64,000 nt of DNA from Brachycybe producta. Its lineage: Eukaryota > Arthropoda > Diplopoda > Playtdesmida > Andrognathidae. The DNA is taken from NCBI GenBank assembly GCA_036925085.1, contig JAUPFP010000004.1, forward strand, positions 9,398,938 to 9,462,937. The letters run 5' to 3'. Under the pieces are notes generated by a model. It was not told the origin of the DNA. It ran no database searches and worked only from the letters and a program-made list of their open reading frames with translations. Within the stretch, counting starts at the first letter, position 1. Each line of letters opens with the position of its first letter. The translations under genes were made by a program, and so were the position numbers. Shown piece after piece: positions 22,532-64,000 of this stretch.

Positions 22532-22855
22532 CTAGTGGGGTAACCCGTCAAATGACGGGAGCAAAATTCACAGGCAATTGTGCGCATGCGCGTCGTTTTT
22601 TTTTTTACTCCTTTCATTTCAATTTCAGTTACCCCTCCCACTTTTCTCTCTCTCTCTCTCTCCCCCTTCTATACTTTCCAACCTTTTCCCCTCACCCCCT
22701 CCCACTTTTCTTTCTCCCCCCTTCTACACTTTCCAAAGGAAGAGTTCAACATATAGTTGACCCTGAGAAAAAAAAAAACGGTTCATTTATTCAAATTTAT
22801 ATAAATTCCGACGTGCTTCAATGGTACTCCACACACACAAACACACAGACCTGGA
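22532..22855 (-). mobile_element. Helitron-like non-autonomous element H2
   Basis: Adjacent to H1 in the same orientation with 14 bp of TA-rich spacer. Its ends are TCCAGGTCTGTGTGTTT and the hairpin with CCCACTAG (hairpin slightly shortened: ACCCGTCAAATGACGGG). A CT-rich tract spans 22636-22735. Confidence 0.8.
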
Positions 22856-22872
22856 ATATTATATATATAATT

Positions 22873-25361
22873 TTTTTGAACTGGTCTACTCTTGGTGGTT
22901 CCAGTCAGCCGGATTCCTTATTTATGAATGCAATGTGTGAACTAGGACTACAACAACGAGTCTTCTTTTCAACGAGAGGTTCTAACCTACTCTCATTGTT
23001 ACTAGTTAACAATGACTTCAGTGTCGATTCTGTTGTGGGTGGAGCCCCTTTTTGTAATAGTGATGTTCCTCCACATATTGCAGTCAACTTTAGGGTTTTT
23101 GGATATCATCATCAAATAATACCTCGGAAGACATCTAGAAGATTGGATGAGAGTGCGTTGTTGAACATTTATCAATCTCTATGTGTTACTGATTGGAGCC
23201 CTGTTACTACATCAAGTAATCCAGAATTTATGTGGTCTTTTTTTAAAGGTGTAATCAATAACTTGATGGATGTTTTTGCACCTTTATATGTATCTTGTTC
23301 TATTTTTAAGTTCCCGATTGTTATAAGAAAAGCCTTTAATACAAAAAAGAAATACTGGGCTATGTGCAAAGATTTTCCAACTGTAGATAATCTTACTATA
23401 TATAGGCAACAACATAAGAAATGTATTCAGTTGGTTCAGAATTTTCATAGGGCAAATGAACTTTCAATTATAGAAAGTGGTAGTATGAATTTGTTTTATT
23501 CTTATGCTAAAAATAAACTAGGCAATGCAAAGGTAAATCAGGTACCTCCAATTATAAATAATGAAGGAAAGATCTGTACAAATAATTTTGAAAAAGCTAA
23601 TGTTTTAAACGACTATTTTTACCATGAATTTCGTTCACATAACAATTCTAGTTTGCCATCAAATAATGTTGATAATAGACCTGAGTATGAAGTTCTGGAT
23701 ATCTTTAACCCAGAGGTTGTATTAAAAGAATTGCGTTCTCTACACAAATCTGTATCGTCAGGTCCTGATATGATTCCGAGTAAATTATTACTTTTTTGTG
23801 CAGAGCAGTTGTGTACTTCCTTATCATATATATTTAAAATCAGTATGTTGAAAGGTGTCCTTCCTATGGACTGGAAGACTGCTAATGTTACTCCCATTTT
23901 TAAATCTGGAGACAAATCGGTACCTAATAATTATAGGCCGATTTCAATTACTAGCCTGTGTGGGAAGGTAATGGAGAAGATTATTGTGGCTCATATGTTT
24001 AAAGTTATATTTAGTAACAACCTGATGTCTGAAGTGCAGTTTGGTTTTATACCAAGACGATCTACCACAACCCAATTATTACATAGTACTGAGTTTATAA
24101 CTCAAATGAATGATGACCAACATAGTGTCAATATAGTTTATTTTGACTTTGTTAAAGCTTTTGACAGAGTTAATCATAATATACTGTTAATGAAGCTCAA
24201 AAATTGGAATTTTGATTATTTTATTATCAATTGGATAAAGGGTTACCTCCTAGGCAGAAAGCAACGAGTAAAGTTACAGGAAGCCTATTCAGGCTGGGTA
24301 GATGTGCCAAGTGGGGTTCCACAGGGAAGTATTCTAGGCCCCTTATTGTTTGGTATTTTCATTAATGACCTGTCACATGCAAGTACTGAGGTCCAAAAGT
24401 TTATTTATGCAGATGATACTAAATTCTTGAGTATACATAATTGTTACCTACAAGAGGCCATAAATAGCTTGATAGATTGGTCCAAACTAAATGACATGGA
24501 ACTTGGTATACCAAAGTGTGTTGCCCTTAAGGTGGGAAAGGCTGCTCTCCAGTCCTCCTTTTTTATTGAGAATAATGAATTGTTGAACAAATCACAGGTG
24601 AATGACTTGGGTGTTATTTTTGATAGTAAGTTTAACTTTTCAGCCCACTGTAAGGAGATTACCAGTAAGGCTGCTCGGAGGTTGTGGCTATTGAATAAGA
24701 TTTTTGTATATAGCCCTGTGGGTGTTAAAACTTATGCATTTAAGGTATATGTCCGGCCAATTTTAGAATACGCCTCACCAGTTTGGTCTCCTATTAATAA
24801 GGGGGATTCTGATTTAATTGAGTGTTCAACGTAAATTCTCTAAAAGTATTGTGGAATGTAATAAATTGACATATGAACAACGTCTTCGGTTATTAGATCT
24901 GAAAACACTTAGAGAAAGACGTCTAGTGGCTGATTTAGTTCTTTTTTACAGGTTAGTTACTGGTCAAGTTCATTGCACTTCGGGTTTCTTAATTTAATTC
25001 CACTTGATACTGTTACCAGGGGTCATTCAAAAAGATTCACATTACTTTCTCAGAAATCTAATCGCAGACGTCATAACTTTTTGAATAGATGTATTCCTAT
25101 ATGGAATAATCTTCCTGAATATGTTGTTATGTCATCTTCTTGTAAGACTTTTCGGGTTCATTTGTATAATATGAATATTTTTAGTTGGTGCGTGACAAAA
25201 CATTTAATAGTGTGAGATATATGTTTTTTTTATTATTATTATACTCACTTGTATGCTCCTTTTTATTTTTATTTTACTTTTTGACTTTGCACTTCTGTTA
25301 GATGTTGTAAATGCAACCTTTAAGTGGCACAATAAAAGAATTATTATTATTATTATTATTA
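22873..25361 (+). mobile_element. Second CR1/Jockey-type LINE, 5'-truncated, two frameshifts
   Basis: It begins in the endonuclease C-terminus (TRGSNLLSLLLVNND) and continues through the reverse transcriptase: SSGPDMIPSKLL near 23757, NNYRPISITSLCGKVME near 23930, FGFIPRRSTTTQL near 24040, DFVKAFDRVNH near 24145, PSGVPQGSILGPLL near 24307, and catalytic YADDT at 24406-24420. The main frame ends at 24834. One extra base near 24822 shifts the next segment (VQRKFSKSIVEC...), and a second shift near 24965-24985 returns it for the last domain (CIPIWNNLPEYV) to about 25215. The tail is (ATT)n. It is not close to the LINE at the window start. Confidence 0.9.
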
Positions 25362-25367
25362 TATATT

Positions 25368-25550
25368 AAGCTTTCTGTCTGTCTGTGTCTAACGCTGCAC
25401 AAACAAGGACAAAACGTTTAAGCATGTAGGAATTTATTTAAATTTAAATGAACCGGTTTTTTTCTCATAGTGAACTTTATGTTGCGCTCTCCCGGTCCAC
25501 AAACCCAAGCAATATTAAGGTGCTTATAAAAAAAATGCAAGCGGTCAAGG
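25368..25550 (+). mobile_element. Helitron-like fragment H3 with a readable helicase motif VI
   Basis: It shares the family 5' landmarks (AACGCTGCACAAACAAGGAC, then GGAATTTATTTAAATTTAAA). Bases 25467-25530 read SHSELYVALSRSTNPSNIKV followed by LIKKMQ, matching the conserved end of Pif1/Rep helicases (YVALSR is motif VI). The arginine finger is intact here. The 3' hairpin is lost. Confidence 0.75.
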
Positions 25551-26224
25551 CAAAGATCACTATTGGTGATCCGGGTACCAAAGTTTTAAGTTTTTTAAAG
25601 TTAGGATTTTCCCCCTCGATGGTATCTCTACCTTGCAGTGGTGGGGGGGGGGGGTTTGCATACTCTGACGACCTCGAGAACTATACCGGTGGTAGCATAG
25701 TTACCAGAAGGGCCACCCAAGCCGGGCAAGTCTTCGTGAGGTAGGAGTTAGACTAAGTGAGATACCTAGGAGAAGGTAACTCCGCTATAAGACCCTGGTA
25801 GAGGTCAGCAGCTCTATCAGTACTAGTAGAAGGCATAATTCAACTGATGAAGGATTGGCTTCAAACCAGATGAATACAAGTGACATCACAATGATTAGAG
25901 GGTTGTATTCCTGCGATACAAAAGGCAAGGGGAAACCACTGCATAAATTTCCCAAGTATACAGCAAATACAATTGCTGTGGAACCAGTCCAAGGACTGAA
26001 TGACAAGAAGTTAGAATTCGAAAGACAAAAAAAGCGCAAAGATTGGAGTTTTCGAATCTCGAATATTTTTCAAGATTCGAGGATTGGAATGTCTCATTGG
26101 TAGTTATGATTGTGTGTTGCAGTTCACGGGATGGCCAATGATGATTCTGCTCATATGTACATATAAATCTTTTATTTGAAATGTACTGCAGTAATACTGA
26201 GGCCTAACGTTTTGCGCTGTTATT

Positions 26225-26422
26225 ATGAATTTTAAACTTCGAGTACTCTATTATGTTTGCCATCAAATAAGAATATATATCTTATATGAATATTTCTGGC
26301 CGGATGGCTCTCATCATTCATCCCCATCATTGACCGAACCCCGCATTGTGTGCGACATGGTCCATGAGAAGAAGATGATTTCAAGAGCACAACCCATTGT
26401 GAATGTTCGTAAAACTAGGTAA
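26225..26422 (+). other. Open frame of 65 codons, unrecognised
   Basis: Ends exactly at ACTAG|GTAATT, so it could be an exon, but I recognise no family and no partner exon. It directly abuts the long perfect palindrome. Confidence 0.15.
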
Positions 26423-26527
26423 TTTCTTATGATTTTTTATCCATTTTATACTAAGGTTTCATATGCTAAGGGTGAGCCCTTAGCATATGAAACCTTAGTA
26501 TAAAATGGATAAAAAATCATAAGAAAT
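26422..26527. repeat. Perfect palindrome, 51-bp arms, 4-nt spacer
   Basis: The left arm 26422-26472 (from ATTTCTTATGATTTTTTATC to ATATGCTAAGGG) is matched base for base by 26477-26527. The spacer is TGAG. Confidence 0.95.
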
Positions 26528-26632
26528 AATGTAAAAAAATATTTCAGCTTGTTTTTAGTTGTTGTAAAACGTGTTGATTTCTGTTGGCATGTTTGAGACG
26601 TTGGAAAGCGACCTAAAAGCCGCCATATTTAG

Positions 26633-26835
26633 GGATGGGCCATTCGTATCCTCGAATCCCGCGAATCTTGAAAAATATTCGAGATTCGAAAACCTTGAAT
26701 CTCCGCGCTTTTTTGTCTTTCTAATCTTTCGAATCCCAACCTAAAAAAAAGTTAAAAACTTTTGTAAAAATTAGTTTTAACTCCATTGACGTCCAATAGA
26801 AGCGTTTACTAAAGCGTCACTTAATAAAAAAAAAT
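26633..26835 (+). mobile_element. GATTCGA-rich MITE, partial
   Basis: Starts GGGATGGGCCATTCG and holds AAAAATATTCGAGATTCGAAA and TAGTTTTAACTCCATTGACG; the distal half is missing. Confidence 0.7.
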
Positions 26836-27197
26836 GATTACGAAACAATTAATTAGCTACTTCGTTATTTTATTTATACAAATGCGTTTCATCTGTACTT
26901 TACAACATAATGAATTAATTTTACAAATAATGTTATTGAATGGAAATGGCAATTTTTTTTTTGGCACAAACTGTTGCATCGATTCTCTCAAAACGAGAAA
27001 AAAGACAAAAAAAAACAAGAAAAATGCACTGTCGAATTTACAATTGTAAATTATTCAGTTTAAAGATAGAAACATTAAAATGAAAAATGACAATGGAGGT
27101 CGCAATAATAATTAAATATCTTATTTTTGTATATATTATATACATAAGTCGTGTTTTAACTGTATTTCGATTACGGTTACACAATGAAAACAAAAAA

Positions 27198-27717
27198 GTA
27201 GGGATGGGGAACATTCGAATCCCAGCGAATCTTGAAAAAATATTCGAGATTCGAAAACTCGAATCTTTGCGCTTTTTTCGTCTTTCAAATCTTTCGAATC
27301 CTAACCTTAAAAAAACTGCTAAAACATTGGTAAAAATTAGTTTTAACTCCAATAGCGATTGTTGCAATTTCAGTGGTCGGACCCGGAGATCACCAATGGG
27401 GCGACCTTGTGGCCTGACCCTGATAAGTCTCCCACTTATGTCCTGCCAGCAAGAGGTCTAGCGCTCTCTGCATCGTGGCTGGAGCATTACAGAGTCCGAA
27501 AGGTATTTTCCAGAACTCAAACAGACCTTGAGAGCAAATAAATGCTGTTTTCTCAATTTATTATTAATAATTTAATATTTAATATTATTTCAATTAATTT
27601 GTATCTTCTTAATGAATAATATAGCTTTCTTAAATGAAGGATTCGAGGGATTCGAGAACCTAAAGGATTTGGATTTCGGGTTCGAGAAAATTTAGAATTC
27701 TTCAAACCTCTAATAAA
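27198..27717 (+). mobile_element. GATTCGA-rich MITE, full length with ~110-bp extra segment
   Basis: Runs from GTAGGGATGGGGAACATTCG to AGAATTCTTCAAACCTCTAA. Between the conserved TAACTCCAAT and TTATTAATAATTTAATAT blocks it carries unrelated sequence (27420-27540) absent from the other copies. Confidence 0.7.
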
Positions 27718-29155
27718 AAGGTAGTCGAAAGGAGATCTCTGATCGGATCGTAACATTTAGGACTTTCTTGCCCCCAGCTTTTTTTCTCGTATATTTTCAG
27801 AAGGAATTGAAATTCTAATAAAATTAGAAGAGTTGAGTGTGACAAAAAAAAACATGTTCTTTGTTTAATTTTCTTGTTTTTCTTTGAATTTACTAGTTTC
27901 TAAAACAATTAAAATTTCCTCTTTAAAAATACTTGTTAAAAAGCTGGGACAAAAAACGATTTTTTGAGCAGACCACCAACTACCTGGGCAACAAATGGTT
28001 AGATTAGGTTTAATGTCATTCTGACGAGTTAGTAAATGCTTTTTGACCACAGTCAGTATTAGAAAAGGGAGCTGATTAATTATTTAATCATAAAATTGTT
28101 ATTCTTTTACCAAATGGAATGAATTTGTGTAGACATGTTAGGATACCTTAAGAGAGAGTGGGGCTTAGAGGCCAAGGGGGATAAGTGATATTTTTATAAT
28201 AAATTAATTACTACATTTTGTCAATGAAATTATAAAGTACTGTATTTCGTGGACAAGAAGAGAAATAAATGAAAAAAGCTGCTCATTGCTGCTTTATACA
28301 TGTAGTGGCAAAACTTAGAACTAACTTCGTATCACATTTATATCTGTGGAGGTCTCTTAGTTTGAATTGAATTTACTGAGAACATTTTACTTTCTTCACT
28401 TATTCCTCTTGGCTTCTAATCTTCTCATATGAACATTTTGAAAAAATAACTCTTCAAGCAGCCATTGGAAGATGGACAGATGGAAGGGAAATAAAAACGA
28501 AATAAATCCAAAGTATCCAAAATCGAAATTCCCAGGCCGGCTGCCAAGGGCGTAGCTGGGGACCCGCAACCCCATTGCGACTGCTGTGTCAGGGACGGAG
28601 GTTTGGAGGGCGCATTTAGGGGATGCAAACGAGTGCAATGTTTTAAGGAGAAAGGGATCGCAACCACGACTTAGTTAGGGGCACTGCCTGCTGCTAGTAT
28701 GCTGTAGAAAGCTGTATACATGGGTAAAGGTGACCAGTCTTAAGAAATTTGTACCTAGGGTCATTTGACAATGGAATGCTTCCAGAGGATGCTGGGCATG
28801 CCATACATTCCCATGCACTCACTGCATGGGGCATGTTATGATTTGGGGTACTGTTAATTTTCGATTGACAAAACCGCGTTACGATTGCTTTCATTGTTAT
28901 TTTTTTATAGGGAATTTGTTATAGGGACAATAAATGATGGCCACCTTGTATTAAACTTAATAGTATACTTGAAAGGGGTTTAGTACAAGAGCCTCGTATT
29001 ATTTGTTGACCGAATTACAAGCGCCCGTCGCCTACATTTCCTAATTAAGGTGGTACGTTTTTAGTTATAAATGGTGCTCCTAGGGCGGCATTGCGATCGA
29101 TATGTGGTCATGCCTATAGAGTTGTATGTATCTTATTAAAAGTATGTTTTAAATG
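27718..29155. other. Intergenic, unassigned
   Basis: No gene or recognisable repeat seen. Confidence 0.35.
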
Positions 29156-29159
29156 AGTG

Positions 29160-29415
29160 TGGGACATTTGCCCTAAAGGGACATTTGCCCTACAGACATT
29201 TGCCTTATAGACACTTGCCCTAAAGGGACATTTGCTCTAAAGGGACATTTGCCCTACAGACACTTGCCTTATAGACACTTGCCCTAAAGGGACATTTGCC
29301 CTAAAGACACTTGCCCTAAAGGGACATTTGCCCTACAGACACTTGCCTTATAGACACTTGCCCTAAAGCCATTTGCCCTAAAATATTTGCACTAATATTT
29401 TTTGCCCTAAAGGGA
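29160..29415 (+). repeat. TTTGCCC tandem-repeat element, single arm
   Basis: GACATTTGCCCTAAAGG-type units of about 14-18 bp repeated with variants (TAGACACTTGCCC, ACAGACATTTGCC). It starts with GTGGGACATTTGCCC, the terminal sequence of the two-armed copies. Confidence 0.85.
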
Positions 29416-29424
29416 CAATATCTG

Positions 29425-29765
29425 TAATTCATCATCATTAAGGCTCGGATTTTGATGCAATATCAACCGGAATGTTTCTCAATATGTGGCCCAAGTGCCA
29501 ATTGTGAAGTGACAATCTCGTTTAGATGATAAAAAGATGATTAAAAACAATGGTTAGAGGCTAGAACTGTAGTTGACAACTGATAGTAACCAGATATCTA
29601 GCCTCTCTACCCAGCTTTTTTTTTATTAGAAATTACATGCATAATTACGGTTGCTCTAATGATGATGATGATTACTTCACAATTGGCTCTTGGGCCACAA
29701 ATTGAGAAACATTCCGGTTGCTGATATTGCATCAAAATCCGAGCCCTCATCATCATCATCATTTC
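29425..29765. mobile_element. TIR element bordered by ATC microsatellites
   Basis: GGCTCGGATTTTGATGCAAT and GGAATGTTTCTCAATATGTG at the left are mirrored at 29685-29745. Arms are about 90 bp. Both ends lie in TCATCATCA runs. Confidence 0.85.
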
Positions 29766-30070
29766 CTGCACTTTTTCCTGCAGTATGCAGGGTATGTCTT
29801 ACGGGTTCTATCTCTCCACTCCTTTCAATTTTGTACCAAACATGCCCCCATATCCCATTTTACCACCACATTCCAAGGGACAATATTTGTAATTAATTTT
29901 AATAAAACTCTTATTGGTCCCACCGTAACTGTAGAAGCGATTTTGTGCTTCTGTATTAAAACATTTTTGATTTTGTTTGTGTAGTTTTGCAAGCAATGTG
30001 CACAATTTCATTCCAGTTTGATAAAGAGTATCACAATCTGGTCATATTTCAGTACTCACAGTGTATACGC

Positions 30071-30441
30071 TACTGTCAATCTGCAGATTGTTTAGGCAAT
30101 CTGCAAAATACAACCAAACATGCTAGTGAATCTGCAAAATTCAATACATTTTAGGTGTTGAATTTTGCAGATTCACTAGCAGGTTTGTTGGTTTTGTCAG
30201 ATTGCCTAGGCAGTCTGCAGATTGACTGATTCCGTAGATTGACAGTAACATACTGTACAAAATTAAACACATATAATATATATATATAGATTGCCTAAGC
30301 AATCAGCAAAACAATCTACCTGCTAATGAATCTGCAAAATTCAATACATTTTGGGCGTTGAACAGGTTTGACAAGTTGGTGGTTTTTTTGCGGATTGCCA
30401 AGGCAATCCGCAGATTGACTGATTCTGCAGATTGACAGTAA
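30071..30441. mobile_element. Two copies of the CTGTCAATCTGCAGATT palindromic MITE
   Basis: Copies at 30071-30247 and about 30287-30441. Each is a near-perfect palindrome: terminal TACTGTCAATCTGC, internal GATTGCCTAGGCAATC, and TGAATCTGCAAAATTCAA facing its mirror. The second copy has lost its left end to a TA run. Confidence 0.85.
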
Positions 30442-30606
30442 CATAAATATTCGAAATACTTGATAGAAAAAGGGCTGCTTTGGTGGTGAGCTGAAGCTGA
30501 ACCATCTGTAGCTGAAGTTGAAATGTATTTATACTTGCTTGTCAGTGCATTTATCTGTTAGACGAAAATGGCATGTTTTGGCTTGAAACCGAAAGTTTTT
30601 AACTTG

Positions 30607-30651
30607 CAATGAGCTGAAATATCTGATGGCGTCAGATGTTTTAGCTCATTG
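30607..30651. repeat. Hairpin, ~20-bp arms
   Basis: CAATGAGCTGAAATATCTGA pairs with TCAGATGTTTTAGCTCATTG. Confidence 0.8.
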
Positions 30652-30869
30652 TAGCTAAAAAACCTACACTAGTGATGTCATCATCACGGGATGGTCAAGC
30701 TGTAAAGTAGTTTTCTTATGAAAGCCACTTGACATATTGCCCATATTTGTCAAAATAAATGCTCTGAGCGCCTTAGAAATGGATTTCATCTGGATCACTT
30801 CGAAGATCCGAGGGTGGGTTTTATAATTTATATACTAGCTTAAAACAGGTTTACTCGGGATCGGCTGTA

Positions 30870-31320
30870 AGCTTCAGCGACCTGCTAATTCAACCCTAAA
30901 GCTGAATCTTCATTCACGCGACGTCGAGTGACCTACCTCGCGCGAGCGTCAGCGCACATGCGCGTCTTCATACCATATAGAAGCAACTATTAGCGACTTG
31001 TCAAAGCGTCGCAACTTGCTACTCAGTCGCCAAGCTTCTGTTCAAACAGAAGCTTCATGTCGCAAACGTTTCAAGTCGCTACCCAACAACCAATTAGAGA
31101 CCAGATTTTGTTGCATATGGCGTCTTTGACGCCATTTTATATGACATCACACACCATGAAGACACGCCCAAAACGCTTTTAGGTGCAGCACACATGTAGT
31201 GTGTGTCAGCGACTAGCGACTTGCTACTTCAAGTCGCTATGCTAGTCACTAGTCGCTAGTCGCAGACGCTACGCTCAAGATAGCAGGTATGAAGTTCCAG
31301 CTTAACACTTGACTAGGGCA
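30870..31320. repeat. CGACTT-rich repeat, probable MITE
   Basis: Many GCGACTAGCGACTTG-like and inverted AAGTCGCTA motifs, with facing CTTCATTCACGCGA and GGTATGAAGTTC ends. More GC-rich than the surroundings. Borders are uncertain. Confidence 0.45.
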
Positions 31321-31457
31321 TGTAAGAGTTGCACCTTGGAAGTATTGGTTTGAGAGTTAATTTTTATCTGGCAAAAGTGTTTTGAGGTAATTTTGCACAT
31401 TTTGAATGACACGTGCCATATAACCACAGTGTTCTATCATGGTACGTGTCTTTGACA

Positions 31458-63816
<32,359 letters not shown>

Positions 63817-63933
63817 CTGTACAAAAGCAAAACAAAATCCAATTTGTTAGAAATGTCAAGTGGCATTTTTTATTTTATTTATAAACACTAAAAGCACAAC
63901 CTATGGAGCATTCTGTGCCATTATCAGAATGTA

Positions 63934-64000
63934 TTTAAGAGGCTACATCGCAAAATTACTTCGAAAAATCTCCACAAAGAGGGGACAGACTAAACGTCTG
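63934..64000. mobile_element. TTAA foldback family, left tip cut by window edge
   Basis: TTAAGAGGCTACATCGCAAA continues to CTCCACAAAGAG, then diverges into GGGACAGACTAAACGTCTG at the window end, so this tip may itself be interrupted. Confidence 0.75.

Larger units (their letters stand above)
22062..26100 (-). mobile_element. GATTCGA-rich MITE split by nested insertions
   Basis: The left piece (22062-22187) matches 14508-14640, and the right pieces (about 25560-25615 and 25985-26100) match 14690-14896. Between them lie two Helitron-like copies, a LINE and part of a third Helitron-like copy. The nest order implies the MITE is the oldest layer. Bases 25620-25985 do not match the MITE and remain unexplained. 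Confidence 0.65.

Noticed and set aside
22578-22760. Phe/Pro/Ser-rich open frames in this and similar tracts (34.3, 39.2, 47.2, 55.3 kb)
   Set aside because: They come from CT-rich tracts inside Helitron-like elements.
26225-26422. Possible exon before the palindrome
   Set aside because: The donor-like end is the only support; no family and no partner exon.
29160-29415. Possible CRISPR-like array of TTTGCCC repeats
   Set aside because: Units are contiguous without unique spacers, and the genome is animal; it is a tandem-repeat foldback arm.

Overview
The window is invertebrate animal DNA. It is AT-rich and intron-rich, with standard GT-AG splice sites, a nuclear lamin gene ending in a CaaX box, and a GRAM-domain ER membrane-protein gene. 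I cannot assign a phylum. No tRNA, rRNA or CRISPR was recognised. Two host genes lie tail to tail and almost everything else is transposable-element material.

1-5.9 kb: a 5'-truncated CR1/L2/Jockey-type LINE with one in-frame stop, then an LTR-like block, a 21-bp minisatellite, palindromic MITEs and homopolymers. 5.9-13.5 kb (+): the 3' part of a B-type lamin gene, rebuilt as ten phase-consistent exons running from coil 1B to a 48-nt last exon ending in the farnesylation box CVLM. Its introns hold a 30-bp minisatellite of alternating purines and pyrimidines and old foldback elements. 13.6-31 kb: TIR elements, a second LINE (22.9-25.4 kb) inside a nest of Helitron-like elements, and palindromic repeats.

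31.4-63.8 kb (-): twelve phase-consistent exons of a GRAMD2-like gene. It encodes an N-terminal linker, a GRAM domain split over four exons, an acidic linker, one C-terminal transmembrane helix and a short amphipathic tail. No VASt domain fits between the linked exons. Its start lies beyond the right edge. The 32-kb span is mostly transposons: Helitron-like elements (3' hairpin, CTAG, then T) carrying a decayed copy of the Pif1/Rep helicase motif VI codons; hAT-like MITEs (ACAGG...CCTGT) with 8-9-bp target duplications; long foldback elements flanked by TTAA; foldbacks made of a TTTGCCCTAAAGGGACA-type tandem repeat; and a MITE rich in GATTCGA.

The genes are ordinary; the novelty is in the repeats. 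Observations that stand out are the helicase fossil shared by the Helitron-like copies, a Helitron copy with hairpin ends on both sides, several Helitrons sharing a MITE at one site, a foldback 18 nt from a splice donor, and an isolated CaaX exon whose skipping would give an unfarnesylated lamin.
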